Assembly: GCA_030645495.1 (NCBI GenBank)
Contig: JAUSLV010000026.1
Location: 62,001-126,000 of the forward strand
DNA length: 64,000 nt
Direction: 5' to 3'
Origin: Actinomycetota bacterium
GTDB lineage: Bacteria; Actinomycetota; Acidimicrobiia; Acidimicrobiales; Ilumatobacteraceae
A model generated the notes under the pieces. The model searched no databases, had not been told where the DNA came from, and saw only the letters and a program-made list of their open reading frames with translations. A program made the position numbers and the translations under genes. Each line of letters starts with the position of its first letter. Position 1 is the first letter of the stretch. Below are positions 6,512 to 14,854 of this stretch, in pieces.

Positions 6512-8134
6512 TCAGGCCGACTCGCGCACGATCACCGGCACGGTGGAGAGCGTGAGGTGGACGATGCCCGTCGTCGACGCGGCCTGTTCGACGGTGGACG
6601 GCCCGAGTGTCGTGGTGGCCACCGTGGTCACCACCACGTGGGTCGCACCAGGGGCGAGCGTGAGTTCGAACGGCACGCTGGGGTCGGGTTGGCCAGGCAG
6701 CACGAGGCCGGCCTCGTTCCACAGCACCCAGGTGACATCGCCGCCGCGGCTGAACCGGTAACCACGCGCACCCGTGAGTCCCCCGACAGCCTCGACCGAG
6801 TCGAAGTGGCCGTCGCCGATCAACGCCGTGAGCAGCGCCAGGTTGAGGTACGCCGGGCGCGCTGCGCCCGGAGCGCGGACCGCGTCGATCCCGTAGCCGT
6901 GCGGGTGGGTGACGTCGATCATCCCGAACATCCCCGCCGCGCCGATCAGGTTCACGGTCACCTCCCGCACCACCGGACCGGTGTCGACCATCCAGTCCTC
7001 GAGGTTGCCGATCTCGATGCCGGCCGCGCCCTCCCCGACCGCGGTCGCCACCTTCTTCACCATCTCACTCGCCGCGAGCGCGCGGATCCAGGCGACCGCC
7101 TCCGACGCGGCCGGCTCCTCCCCTCGCGCGACCGCGACAAGGAGCGCGAGCACCTGGTCGTGGGTTGCGTCGGTCACGGGGTGGATCGACGGCCACCCGC
7201 CGTCGGGGACGATGCGCAGGTTGGCGAGGAAGCCGACCGGGAAGGCATCATCGATCCAGATCGGCTTCGAGTAGCCACGTTCCGCCATCCGTGCGCGCAG
7301 CCAGGCGAACGTGGGCGCGATCTCGGTGTAGTCGCCGAGCGAGTGCACGTCGACATAGTCGAACAGGTCGGGGCGATCGAGGATCTGCAGCATGCCCACG
7401 GTCGAGTTGCGGAATGCCGGGGGTGGGTCCTTCAGGCGGGCGGCGACTTCCGCGTCGGAGGGCGCGTTGCCCGAGAACACGTCGACGAGCATGAACGGGA
7501 TCGAGCCGATCTGTACCTCTGGGTACGCGGCACGGGCGGCGCCGGCCGCCGCTGCGAGCAGACGCAGGTAGTCCTCGGCGGAACCGCTGGGCCAGAAGCC
7601 GGTCCACTCGCTGCCGATCACCCAGTGCTGTACGGGGGCGACGAGACCGGGCATGTCGGAGCTGCCATCGCCGTCGTAGCGCTCGACGAGCGCACCCACG
7701 AACGCCGCGTAGTCGGCGAGCAGGTCGGGCTTGGGCATGACGTCGTGGGCGGAGGCCGAGCCCCACGGCGACTTCGACTCGAGGTACGACTGGATGTGCG
7801 TGATACCGGCCTGCTGGTACTCGTCGATCAGCCGGTCGGTGAGCGACCAGTCGTAGGCGTGCACGCCCCCGACCGGCGCAGCGGGTTCCACCTGGCCCCA
7901 GGCGAACGCTTCGCCGCGAGTCTTGGCCCACCGCACGCCGGTTGCCGCGTACGTGCCGCCGAGCCCGAGTTCCATGTACTCCACACCCAAGGCGAACGCT
8001 GCACCGGTGCCCGCGACCGGGGTGCCGCCGGGAGCCGCCGTGGTGGTGGATCCACCTGCATGCTGCTCGACCTTCACGCAGGCGGTGGTGAGAGCGAACA
8101 GCGCCACCAGTGCGACGCCGCGGCGAGCACTCAC
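6512..8134 (-). CDS. Glycoside-hydrolase-like TIM-barrel lipoprotein
   Basis: 540 residues with a lipoprotein signal (MSARRGVALVALFALTTAC, Cys ~19) and a Thr/Gly-rich linker (STTTAAPGG), so it should be anchored outside the membrane. The body resembles clan GH-A barrels: a WG.VEP...YDW start, VIGSEWTGFW carrying the usual acid/base Glu position, DVHSLGDYTE mid-barrel, and PIWIDD where the nucleophile Glu of the strand-7 motif is expected. A C-terminal ~90-residue beta domain follows. Asp instead of Glu at the nucleophile position suggests altered or lost hydrolysis, so glycosidase activity is not assured. The GTG start at 8134 follows a short inverted repeat at 8152-8167. Confidence 0.7.
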   Translation of the reverse strand: MSARRGVALVALFALTTACVKVEQHAGGSTTTAAPGGTPVAGTGAAFALGVEYMELGLGGTYAATGVRWAKTRGEAFAWGQVEPAAPVGGVHAYDWSLTDRLIDEYQQAGITHIQSYLESKSPWGSASAHDVMPKPDLLADYAAFVGALVERYDGDGSSDMPGLVAPVQHWVIGSEWTGFWPSGSAEDYLRLLAAAAGAARAAYPEVQIGSIPFMLVDVFSGNAPSDAEVAARLKDPPPAFRNSTVGMLQILDRPDLFDYVDVHSLGDYTEIAPTFAWLRARMAERGYSKPIWIDDAFPVGFLANLRIVPDGGWPSIHPVTDATHDQVLALLVAVARGEEPAASEAVAWIRALAASEMVKKVATAVGEGAAGIEIGNLEDWMVDTGPVVREVTVNLIGAAGMFGMIDVTHPHGYGIDAVRAPGAARPAYLNLALLTALIGDGHFDSVEAVGGLTGARGYRFSRGGDVTWVLWNEAGLVLPGQPDPSVPFELTLAPGATHVVVTTVATTTLGPSTVEQAASTTGIVHLTLSTVPVIVRESA

Positions 8135-8151
8135 GGGACGAGGTACGTCGC

Positions 8152-8167
8152 TGACGTCATCACGTCA
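8152..8167. promoter_or_regulatory. Inverted repeat upstream of the lipoprotein gene
   Basis: TGACGT-CATC-ACGTCA, 18 bases before the GTG start of the minus-strand lipoprotein gene. Its position fits an operator, but no regulator is encoded nearby, so this is only a candidate site. Confidence 0.35.
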
Positions 8168-8279
8168 GGGTAGCTCCCGTTCGCGACGCGAGCCATCGCC
8201 GTGTTGTCGATCGTTCCGCGTGGTCTTCGCGCCCGAGGATCTCGGCGACTCCAGGTGCCGCCGGAACCCTCTGGAATGA

Positions 8280-9104
8280 TCAGTTCGGGCCGAGCCCTTC
8301 GAGGAAGCCGCTCAGCTCGGCGGGGTCGATCTGGCTGACCTCGGCCTCGCCAGGGAAACTGCCGCTGAGCACATCCGCGCGGAACGCCGACAGCGCCCGC
8401 ACTCGTTCCTCCGCGATCTGGCGTTGCAGCGCGGCCACGTCGCCGTAGACCCGGGCGTGGCGCGGCGTGCGTGGGCTCTCGCCGCAGATGTCGGAGCTGA
8501 ACAGGAACATCACGTTCGCATCGGCGCCCGAACCCAGTGAGATCGTGGCCATGGTGGTGCGGCGGTCGATCTCGGCCATCACCTTGGCCGGGATCAGTTC
8601 GCACTCGACCGCGAATGCACCGGCCTCCTGCAACTGCTGGAACTGGTGCAGCAGCACGGTCGCTTCGGCCGCGGTGCGACCGACGGCGCGCACGCCACCG
8701 AACTGCGTGGACCGCTTCGGCACGAACCCGAGGTGGCCCATCACGGGGACGCCCTCGTCGGCGAGCAGTCGCACCGCGTCGAACCGGCGGGCGGTGATCA
8801 CGGCATCGGCTCCGTCGGAGAGCGCGCGGAACGCGGTGGCCAACAGATCGTCGAGCGTGACCGCACCGCCGAAATCGATGGCCGCGGTGACGAACAGACG
8901 CGACGATCCGCGGCGCACGTCGGGCACCGCGCCGGCCATGCACACCGCCATCTCGATGCCGGCTTCCTCCGCGGCAGCGGCCTCCGCGGCCGACCCCGCC
9001 GTCACCTGCGTGAACTGACGGGTGGTGCCCTTGAGCGCCGCGATCGCCGCGACCGTCACCGTGCGGTCGGCGTCGCGGCCGTTGAAGTCGAGTATCCGGG
9101 TCAT
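8280..9104 (-). CDS. PanB-fold (ketopantoate hydroxymethyltransferase-like) protein, probably not PanB
   Basis: A 274-residue TIM-barrel protein resembling ketopantoate hydroxymethyltransferase. The clearest match is PVMGHLGFVPKRSTQFGG followed by VRAVGRTAAEA and EAGAFAVECELIP, which keeps the general-base Glu position. The Mg-binding Asp of the canonical VGDS strand is missing (AVCMAGAV here), the Lys-x-Glu of the substrate site is absent (AVITARRF), and the second Mg Asp is only loosely matched. It therefore probably acts on another substrate within the PEP mutase/isocitrate lyase superfamily. A TAGGGT box lies 9 bases upstream of the ATG. It is divergent from the BNR-repeat lipoprotein. 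Confidence 0.65.
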   Translation of the reverse strand: MTRILDFNGRDADRTVTVAAIAALKGTTRQFTQVTAGSAAEAAAAEEAGIEMAVCMAGAVPDVRRGSSRLFVTAAIDFGGAVTLDDLLATAFRALSDGADAVITARRFDAVRLLADEGVPVMGHLGFVPKRSTQFGGVRAVGRTAAEATVLLHQFQQLQEAGAFAVECELIPAKVMAEIDRRTTMATISLGSGADANVMFLFSSDICGESPRTPRHARVYGDVAALQRQIAEERVRALSAFRADVLSGSFPGEAEVSQIDPAELSGFLEGLGPN

Positions 9105-9197
9105 CGGCGAGCGACCCTACCGGACCGATCATGACGCCTCACCCGCCCCATGTGCGCTCGGCAGATACTGTGTCACGCATCCTTGAGAGGGAGGCCG

Positions 9198-11153
9198 ATG
9201 AAGGCACGTCTTGCACACCTCGCGCTGGTCACGCTGGTGCTGGTCACCGCGTGCAGCGGGTCCAGCGGTGACGGAGCGATGTCCACCGGCGCGCCGAATG
9301 GCACCGACCCGGACGGTTTCGTCGCCGTCGATGTTCCCGCTGGTGTGAACTGGGCGTCGTCGTCGCTGCCCCCTTCGGCGAACCCTTCGCCGGCCGTGCC
9401 CTCGTTCGAACAGGTCACTGCGACCGCCGGTGTTCCGCCGGCGCCCGCGGGCTTTCCGTTCCGCCAATCGGACTACATCAGCCAACTGTTCGTGCTCGGC
9501 GACGTGCAACTGGCCACCGGAAGCTGTGGCTGTTGGCAGGGAGGCGACAGCACCGGCGTGTTCGGGGGGCTACGGGCACCGGTGTACCTGTTCCGCAGCG
9601 TGGATGCCGGCGCCACTTGGGCGCAGGTGGACCTGTCGGCAGTGCTCGGTGACGTGAACGGCCGGGTCAGCAGCGTCGTCGAACACGACGGCGCGATGAT
9701 CCTGACGGCGACCACCAGTGATGCGGCCGGCGTCGCTCCGACGGTGATCGATGTGCTGCGCTCGACCGACGGCGCCGCGTGGCAGCGGCTCAGCAGGATC
9801 GTCAGTGACGCCGCGATCGCGGTGCCTGTGCACGCCTTCGATCTCCATTCGCTCGGCTCGTCACTGGTGCTGTACGGCGCCGACCAGGCCTGCGAATTCG
9901 ACGGCTCCAGTGCTATCCAGAACATCGGTCCGGCATACCAGAGTCGCATCTGGACGTCGACCGACGGTGGCGTCAGTTGGCTCGCCCGCTCGGCGGCCGA
10001 GACCGGCCTCGACATCGGGCGGCTCCCGCTACCCGACGCGGCTGCCTGTGCCGGTCTGGGAATCCAGGATGTGCTGGACACGTACGCAAGTACCCCGCGT
10101 CTCGTGAGCCGTCGTGGCGATCGCCTCTTCGTGTGGAGCAGCGACGGGCAGCAGATCGTGAGCACCGCCGACGGCGTCGACTGGTCGAAGGGCGCGCTCG
10201 ACGGCACGCTCGCTCTGCCGTCCGAGGCGACACCAGCACCCGAGATCAACTCCGCGGCCGCGGGAATCTTCTCGCTCGACGGCCAGTACGTGGCGCTCAG
10301 CCTGGAGAACGGCCGGATGTTCGACGAAGCTGCCACTTCCGGCTCGGGCCTCAGCGTGATCGTCTGGACCTCCCGCGACGGCGCGACCTGGCAACGCCAA
10401 CCGCTGGGCCGGCCCCTCGTCAACTCGGACTACAGCGCGACCTATCAGTTCTTCGAGACCGCTGGGCATCTCGCGCTGCGCGCGTTCAACCGTCAGTCCG
10501 GCGAGGAGTTCGGGATGTACGAGAGCGTTGCCGGGGTCTCCGAGGACTGGACGAAGTGCGTCGCTGCTGCCGGCGTCAACTGCGCGTTCTCCAGCGAGGT
10601 GAGCGCGTTCGGGCCGGGGGCCGACCTGTCGGGTATCGACCTGTCGTTCACGTCGCTGGAAGGTCGCGACCTCACCGACGTGTCGTTCGCCGGCGGGCGC
10701 CTGCGAGGGGTGAACATGATCGACGTCACCCTTCTGCGCACGAACTTCGACGGCGCGGAGTTGTCCACCGTCACCCTGCTCGGCGATCTCACGACCTCCA
10801 CGTTCGACGGGGCCACGCTCGAGAATGTCACCTTCGACGACTGGTTCTTCACGACGGAGCTTCTGGGGGCGACGATCATCAGGCCCACGATCCGGATTGC
10901 CGACGGCGGCCTGCCGGTCGGCGTGTCGTTGGCAGGGCGCGACCTCAGCGGCTACTCCTTCACCGGTGGCAGCCTGAACGGCGTGGACTTCACGGGTAGC
11001 AATCTGTCTCGCTCTTCGTTCACCCACACCGATCTGAACGGCGCAGTGTTTGCCGGGGCGACGCTCGACAGCATCTTCTTCTTCGAGGTCACCTGTCCCG
11101 ATGGCCAGCCGGCTTCCGATGACGTGTTCGGACCGGAACGCTGTCGGCTCTAG
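9198..11153 (+). CDS. Lipoprotein with BNR/Asp-box repeats and C-terminal pentapeptide repeats
   Basis: 651 residues starting at ATG 9198 with a GAGAGGGAGG ribosome site. The signal peptide ends in the lipobox LVTAC (~residue 20). Residues ~120-430 contain at least five Asp-box motifs (SVDAGATW, STDGAAW, STDGGVSW, TADGVDW, SRDGATW), the hallmark of sialidase-type beta-propeller blades. Residues ~480-640 contain A(D/N)LXX pentapeptide repeats (GADLSGIDLSFTSLEGRDL, GVDFTGSNLSRSSF) that should form a right-handed beta-helix. No sialidase catalytic Arg triad or FRIP motif is evident, so a binding or structural role outside the cell is more likely than hydrolysis. The domain pairing is unusual. 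Confidence 0.78.
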   Translation: MKARLAHLALVTLVLVTACSGSSGDGAMSTGAPNGTDPDGFVAVDVPAGVNWASSSLPPSANPSPAVPSFEQVTATAGVPPAPAGFPFRQSDYISQLFVLGDVQLATGSCGCWQGGDSTGVFGGLRAPVYLFRSVDAGATWAQVDLSAVLGDVNGRVSSVVEHDGAMILTATTSDAAGVAPTVIDVLRSTDGAAWQRLSRIVSDAAIAVPVHAFDLHSLGSSLVLYGADQACEFDGSSAIQNIGPAYQSRIWTSTDGGVSWLARSAAETGLDIGRLPLPDAAACAGLGIQDVLDTYASTPRLVSRRGDRLFVWSSDGQQIVSTADGVDWSKGALDGTLALPSEATPAPEINSAAAGIFSLDGQYVALSLENGRMFDEAATSGSGLSVIVWTSRDGATWQRQPLGRPLVNSDYSATYQFFETAGHLALRAFNRQSGEEFGMYESVAGVSEDWTKCVAAAGVNCAFSSEVSAFGPGADLSGIDLSFTSLEGRDLTDVSFAGGRLRGVNMIDVTLLRTNFDGAELSTVTLLGDLTTSTFDGATLENVTFDDWFFTTELLGATIIRPTIRIADGGLPVGVSLAGRDLSGYSFTGGSLNGVDFTGSNLSRSSFTHTDLNGAVFAGATLDSIFFFEVTCPDGQPASDDVFGPERCRL

Positions 11154-11211
11154 TCCTGCCGAGTCATTCGCCAGGTGCGGGGTCAGACCTCCCTCGCGGC
11201 CGGCGGTCGCT

Positions 11212-11706
11212 TCAACCCACTGGCCAGGTGTGGAGCGTCTCGTAGCGGGCACCGTCGGGGTCGAGACGGCTCTGTACGAGGGCAATCTCCGATACAGCGA
11301 ACTCCGCTCCCACCATGGCCCCCAGCGCACGGGGCATCGGCACGTGAGCCTTCACCCGCGCCACGGTGAGGTGGCCGACGAAGCGCTTCGGTGCCGGCTC
11401 GCCCACCCTCGCAGTGCGCTCGCGCACCACGAATGCCAGGTCGTCGACGCCGGCCACCGGCACCACCAGCGCGCGCTCGTTCATCACGTCGACCGCCGGC
11501 CCCAGCCGGGCGTGACAGGCGGGCAGCGCTGCACGCGCCAACGCATCGGCCACGTCGGACGGGTGGGCCTCGCCGAAGAAGCGCAGTGTGATGTGCCAGT
11601 TCTCGGGCCGCACGAAGCGAACGCCCTGCTGATCCTTGCGGTGCAGGGCCAGCAACTCCTCGGCCACCTCGTCGGGCGGCCAGATGGCGAGGAACAGGCG
11701 GGCCAT
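11212..11706 (-). CDS. thpR: RNA 2',3'-cyclic phosphodiesterase / 2'-5' RNA ligase family (ThpR)
   Basis: 164 residues of the 2H phosphoesterase superfamily, with both hallmark His-x-Thr motifs: HITLRF (~residue 43) and HLTVARV (~125). The family hydrolyses 2',3'-cyclic phosphates on RNA ends and can reverse 2'-5' ligation. The start is ATG 11706 (MARLFLAIWPP), the conserved beginning of the family; the upstream extension overlaps the divergent P450 promoter. A TATGGT box 6 bases upstream suggests a leaderless transcript. It is convergent with the BNR lipoprotein and divergent from the P450. Confidence 0.88.
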   Translation of the reverse strand: MARLFLAIWPPDEVAEELLALHRKDQQGVRFVRPENWHITLRFFGEAHPSDVADALARAALPACHARLGPAVDVMNERALVVPVAGVDDLAFVVRERTARVGEPAPKRFVGHLTVARVKAHVPMPRALGAMVGAEFAVSEIALVQSRLDPDGARYETLHTWPVG

Positions 11707-11813
11707 GGCCGCACCATACCGGGGGTTCGGCGCTCGCTGGTCGCCCGCATCGCCGTCGGCGGTATCGCTCTGCGAGGATGGCCGCTGGGGACAGACACGA
11801 CAAGGGAGCCGAC

Positions 11814-13028
11814 GTGAGCACACCGGTGAACGACTGGGCGACGGATTACGACATTTTCGACCCGCAGTACATCGCCGACCCGTTCGGCATCTGGGACGAG
11901 CTGCGCCAGACCTGCCCGATGGCGCACACCGACCGGTGGGGTGGCTCGTGGCTGCCCACGCGCTACGCCGACGTGTATGCGATCGCCCACGACACCGAGA
12001 AGTTCCCCTCGGGCAACGGCATCAGCGTGGTGCCCGTGCCTGCCGACAGCGGCGGCCTTGCCGAAGGGCAGCGGCCGCTGCTGACCTCTGGCATCCCGCC
12101 GATCAGCGCCGACGCGCCACTGCACACCTGGACCCGTCGCCTCGTGCTGCCCACCATGAGTCCAGCGCGTGTGGCCGAGTACGAGGTGTACACGCGGGCA
12201 TTGTGCCGCCGGCTGGTGGACGACATCCTCGCCCGTGGCGAGGGCGACGCCGCCGCCGAGTACGCACAGCAGATCCCTGTGCGCGTGATCGGCCACATCC
12301 TCGGCGTGCCCGAAGAGATGTCGAGCACGTTCACCGAGTGGGTGCGCGACATCCTCGAGTTCGCCAACGACGCCGAGCGCCGCATGCGCGGCATCACCGG
12401 CTTGGTGGCCTACGTGCAGGAGGCGATCGCCGATCGCCAGGCGAACCCGAAGGACGACTTCATCACCGAGCTGCTGCAGAGCGAGCACGATGGCGAGCCG
12501 ACTGGTGTCGACGTCGTGATGGGCATGTGTGCGCTGCTGCTCATCGCCGGCATCGACACCACGTGGTCGTCGATCGGGTCCACGATGTGGCACCTGGCGA
12601 CGCACCCCGATGATCGTCGTCGCCTGGTGGCCGAGCCCGACCTGATGCCCACGGCGATCGAAGAGTTCCTGCGCGCCTATGCGCCGGTCACCATGGCCCG
12701 CCGCCTCATCGAGGACACCGAGTACAACGGCTGCCCGATCAAGGCCGGCGAACGAATCCTGATGAACTTCCCCGGCGCCAACCGTGATCCCGAGGTGTTC
12801 CCCGACGCGAACACGGTGATCCTCGATCGCGAGCACAACCGCCACCTGGCCTTCGGCTCGGGCATCCACCGTTGCGCCGGCAGCAACCTCGCCCGCATGG
12901 AGCTGCGTGTCGCCGTGGAGGAGTGGCTGGCGCGCATTCCCGAATTCGCGGTCACCGACCCGGCGAAGGTGACGTGGGCCGGCGGCCAGGTGCGCGGCCC
13001 GCGCACCGTGCCCGTGCGCGTCGCCTGA
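11814..13028 (+). CDS. Cytochrome P450
   Basis: 404 residues of a soluble bacterial class I P450. The I-helix reads AGIDTTWSS, the ExxR motif is EEFLR, and the haem loop is FGSGIHRCAGSNLAR with the axial Cys. The start is GTG 11814 with AAGGGAG upstream. Such enzymes hydroxylate hydrophobic substrates using electrons from a ferredoxin and reductase; no ferredoxin gene is adjacent. The substrate is unknown. A strong hairpin (13032-13076) ends the gene. A second P450 lies 1.8 kb downstream and shares the same architecture but is clearly a different subfamily member. Confidence 0.94.
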   Translation: MSTPVNDWATDYDIFDPQYIADPFGIWDELRQTCPMAHTDRWGGSWLPTRYADVYAIAHDTEKFPSGNGISVVPVPADSGGLAEGQRPLLTSGIPPISADAPLHTWTRRLVLPTMSPARVAEYEVYTRALCRRLVDDILARGEGDAAAEYAQQIPVRVIGHILGVPEEMSSTFTEWVRDILEFANDAERRMRGITGLVAYVQEAIADRQANPKDDFITELLQSEHDGEPTGVDVVMGMCALLLIAGIDTTWSSIGSTMWHLATHPDDRRRLVAEPDLMPTAIEEFLRAYAPVTMARRLIEDTEYNGCPIKAGERILMNFPGANRDPEVFPDANTVILDREHNRHLAFGSGIHRCAGSNLARMELRVAVEEWLARIPEFAVTDPAKVTWAGGQVRGPRTVPVRVA

Positions 13029-13031
13029 CAA

Positions 13032-13076
13032 TCCCGAGGGTTTCGGCGCCGCCAGGCGACGCCGAAACCCTCGGGA
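13032..13076. terminator. Bidirectional terminator between P450 and HxlR genes
   Basis: A perfect 17-bp inverted repeat (13032-13048 with 13060-13076) around an 11-base loop, beginning 3 bases after the P450 stop and ending 6 bases before the stop of the convergent HxlR gene. There is no U-tract, as is common in high-GC actinobacteria. Confidence 0.8.
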
Positions 13077-13082
13077 ATGTCG

Positions 13083-13748
13083 TCAACGGGGGGTTTCGGC
13101 GGCCACGATCTCGCCGACGGGCGACTGCTGGAAGGCGGCTTGGAACGCGAGCGCGGCGGTCCGGTTGCCGCGCAGCTCGATCGACCCGTTCGACTGCGCG
13201 TCCGCCAGCGACACGTGGCCGAGATAGGTGCGGTACAGCGCGGTGAGGGTGCTGCGCAGCGAGAGGTCGACCTCGAAGCGCGGATCGGCCAGGCACAGCG
13301 ACGCTTCCTTTTCGACGACGATCCAGTACTGCTTGGGGTGATCGCCGAAGGTGACGTGCACGGTGAAACGCGGTCCGGGCAGCTGGGCAGGGTCGAGGCG
13401 CCGGTGCAGCCACCACAACAGCAGGTCGGGGTCCAGCTCCTCCGGCTGTGGTTGGCCGAACGTCCAGCGGGCACCCCACTGCGCGAGCCCGAAGACCACC
13501 GGTTGCAGGTCGCGTCCCGCCGCGGTGAGGCAGTAGTCGCCATTGGCATCATGGTCGATCACCCCCGCTCGCTGGAGTTGCTGCAGCCGACGCGTCAGCA
13601 ACGCCCGCGACAACCCGGGGTTGCCTCGGATCAACTCGTTGAACCGCGTCGTGCCGGTCAGCAGGTCGCGGATGATGTGAATCGTCCACCGGTCGCCCAG
13701 CAGCTCCGCGGAGCGCGAGATCGGGCAGTACTGGCCGTAGGTCTGCAT
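13083..13748 (-). CDS. HxlR family transcriptional regulator with C-terminal ligand domain
   Basis: 221 residues. Residues 1-100 are a winged helix of the HxlR type (YCPISRSAELLGDRWTIHII, then GLSRALLTRRLQQLQRAGVI). Residues ~120-215 add a second domain with an SCP2-like pattern, seen in larger actinobacterial HxlR proteins and probably used for ligand or lipid binding. HxlR proteins often respond to aldehydes, quinones or aromatics. The gene is divergent from the cupin gene, with an inverted repeat (13765-13781) between the two starts that could control both. It ends at the shared hairpin with the P450. Confidence 0.87.
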   Translation of the reverse strand: MQTYGQYCPISRSAELLGDRWTIHIIRDLLTGTTRFNELIRGNPGLSRALLTRRLQQLQRAGVIDHDANGDYCLTAAGRDLQPVVFGLAQWGARWTFGQPQPEELDPDLLLWWLHRRLDPAQLPGPRFTVHVTFGDHPKQYWIVVEKEASLCLADPRFEVDLSLRSTLTALYRTYLGHVSLADAQSNGSIELRGNRTAALAFQAAFQQSPVGEIVAAETPR

Positions 13749-13764
13749 GAGGTCAGGTTGTCAC

Positions 13765-13781
13765 AGTTCACTAATGGAACT
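13765..13781. promoter_or_regulatory. Candidate HxlR operator in the divergent intergenic region
   Basis: AGTTC-ACTAATG-GAACT, an inverted repeat 17 bases upstream of the HxlR start and 65 bases upstream of the cupin start. On the plus strand TTGTCA (13758-13763) and TAGACG (13781-13786) could be a -35/-10 pair, so binding would block that promoter. Confidence 0.45.
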
Positions 13782-13845
13782 AGACGGCGGGGCGTTGGTC
13801 GCCTTTGCTGAGGTTGAGCACAACCACTCGACAATGGAGGAGACC

Positions 13846-14232
13846 ATGCACATCACGAAGAACGACATCCCGGTCAAGATCGACGTACCCGGCGCCGTAG
13901 CGCGCCAGGCGCAGCACTTCGGCGACACCTCGGGCTATGGCTCGCTTGCCGCGGAGTACTTCTCGCTGGGCACCGGTACGGACATCGCGCCGTTGTTGCA
14001 GGGCCTGGAGCACGACGCCTGCCACGCACCGCATTGGGGCTACATGATCTCGGGCGCGGTGGTGCTGAGCTATACCGACGGCACCGAGGAAACGTGCCGC
14101 GGTGGCGATCTGTTCTACTGGCCGTCAGGGCACAGTGTGCGCGTGGAGGACGCTGCGGAAGTGATTCTGTTCAGCCCGCAGGTCGAGCACGTCGAAGTGA
14201 TGGATCACATGCTCGCCGTGATGGCCGGCTGA
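13846..14232 (+). CDS. Cupin-domain protein
   Basis: 128 residues with one cupin barrel. The start is ATG 13846, directly behind GGAGGAG; an upstream in-frame ATG at 13834 lacks such a site. The cupin core reads HAPHWGYMISGAVVLSYTDG followed by GGDLFYWPSGHSVRVEDAAE. Metal-site His residues are present in motif 1 (CHAPHWG), and one His lies in motif 2. No enzymatic family is obvious; small cupins of this type may bind a small molecule or metal. It is followed after 14 bases by the TIGR03086-like gene, so the two are probably one transcript under HxlR control. Confidence 0.75.
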   Translation: MHITKNDIPVKIDVPGAVARQAQHFGDTSGYGSLAAEYFSLGTGTDIAPLLQGLEHDACHAPHWGYMISGAVVLSYTDGTEETCRGGDLFYWPSGHSVRVEDAAEVILFSPQVEHVEVMDHMLAVMAG

Positions 14233-14246
14233 GGGGGAACGGGAAC

Positions 14247-14792
14247 ATGGAAGGCAACGAACAACTCGCCACGATCATTCCGATGCTGAAGGCGGTCGGT
14301 GGCGCGATCACGCCCCAGCAGTACGCAGCGCCTACGCCGTGCGCGGCATTCACGGTGCTCGGCGTGCTCGAGCACATGGCCGGCCTCGCTGGAGGCTTCG
14401 CCCCGGCGTTCCGCGGCGATCCGTCGCCCACTGCACCGGCCGAGGGCGCCATCGACGTGCGGTTCCAGCAGGCGATGGACGAGCTGCTCGTCGCGGTGAT
14501 GACCCCCGGTGCAATGGAGCGCATTGTCGAAACGCCGTTCGGGCCGATGCCCGGAGCGGTGTTCTCCCGGCTCGTCGCGTTCGACGGCTTGGTGCACGGT
14601 TGGGATCTCGCCTCCTCCACGGGGCAGTCGTGGGATCCATCGGCGGCGCTCGTGGCCGAAGTCGACGGGTTTGCCCGCCAGGCGATCAGCCCCGAACTGC
14701 GTGACGGCGACACGTTCGCTCAGGAGATCGATCCACCGGCGGGAGCCTCGCCGCTGCAGCGCCTGGTCGCGTTCAGCGGACGCACGGTCTGA
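14247..14792 (+). CDS. TIGR03086 / DinB-superfamily protein
   Basis: 181 residues of an actinobacterial four-helix protein related to the DinB and mycothiol-dependent maleylpyruvate isomerase families. Visible features are the early PTPCAAFTVLGVLEHMAG segment with a His, and the FDGLVHGWDLA motif (His-x-x-Asp) typical of TIGR03086 members. Some relatives are thiol-dependent metalloenzymes, but no activity is established for this subgroup. The ATG at 14247 has GGGGAACGGGAAC upstream. It is co-directional with the cupin gene. The following P450 has its own operator-promoter. Confidence 0.72.
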   Translation: MEGNEQLATIIPMLKAVGGAITPQQYAAPTPCAAFTVLGVLEHMAGLAGGFAPAFRGDPSPTAPAEGAIDVRFQQAMDELLVAVMTPGAMERIVETPFGPMPGAVFSRLVAFDGLVHGWDLASSTGQSWDPSAALVAEVDGFARQAISPELRDGDTFAQEIDPPAGASPLQRLVAFSGRTV

Positions 14793-14798
14793 CCCCCG

Positions 14799-14833
14799 TT
14801 GCTGTCGCTGACTATACAAGTGTATAGTCAGCG
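14799..14833 (+). promoter_or_regulatory. 28-bp palindromic operator over the promoter of the second P450
   Basis: A perfect inverted repeat with 13-bp arms and a 2-base centre at 14806-14833 (core ACTATACA-AG-TGTATAGT). TTGCTG (14799-14804) and TATAGT (14823-14828), spaced 18 bases, make a plausible promoter whose -10 lies inside the right arm. This fits tight repression by a dimeric regulator. The site ends 21 bases before the GTG start of the P450. No regulator gene adjoins it. Confidence 0.7.
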
Positions 14834-14854
14834 CCAGCCGGCGAGGGGAGTGTC

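Noticed and set aside
13032-13076. Insertion-sequence terminal repeats
   Set aside because: The inverted repeat is a short-loop hairpin between convergent stops, as expected of a terminator.
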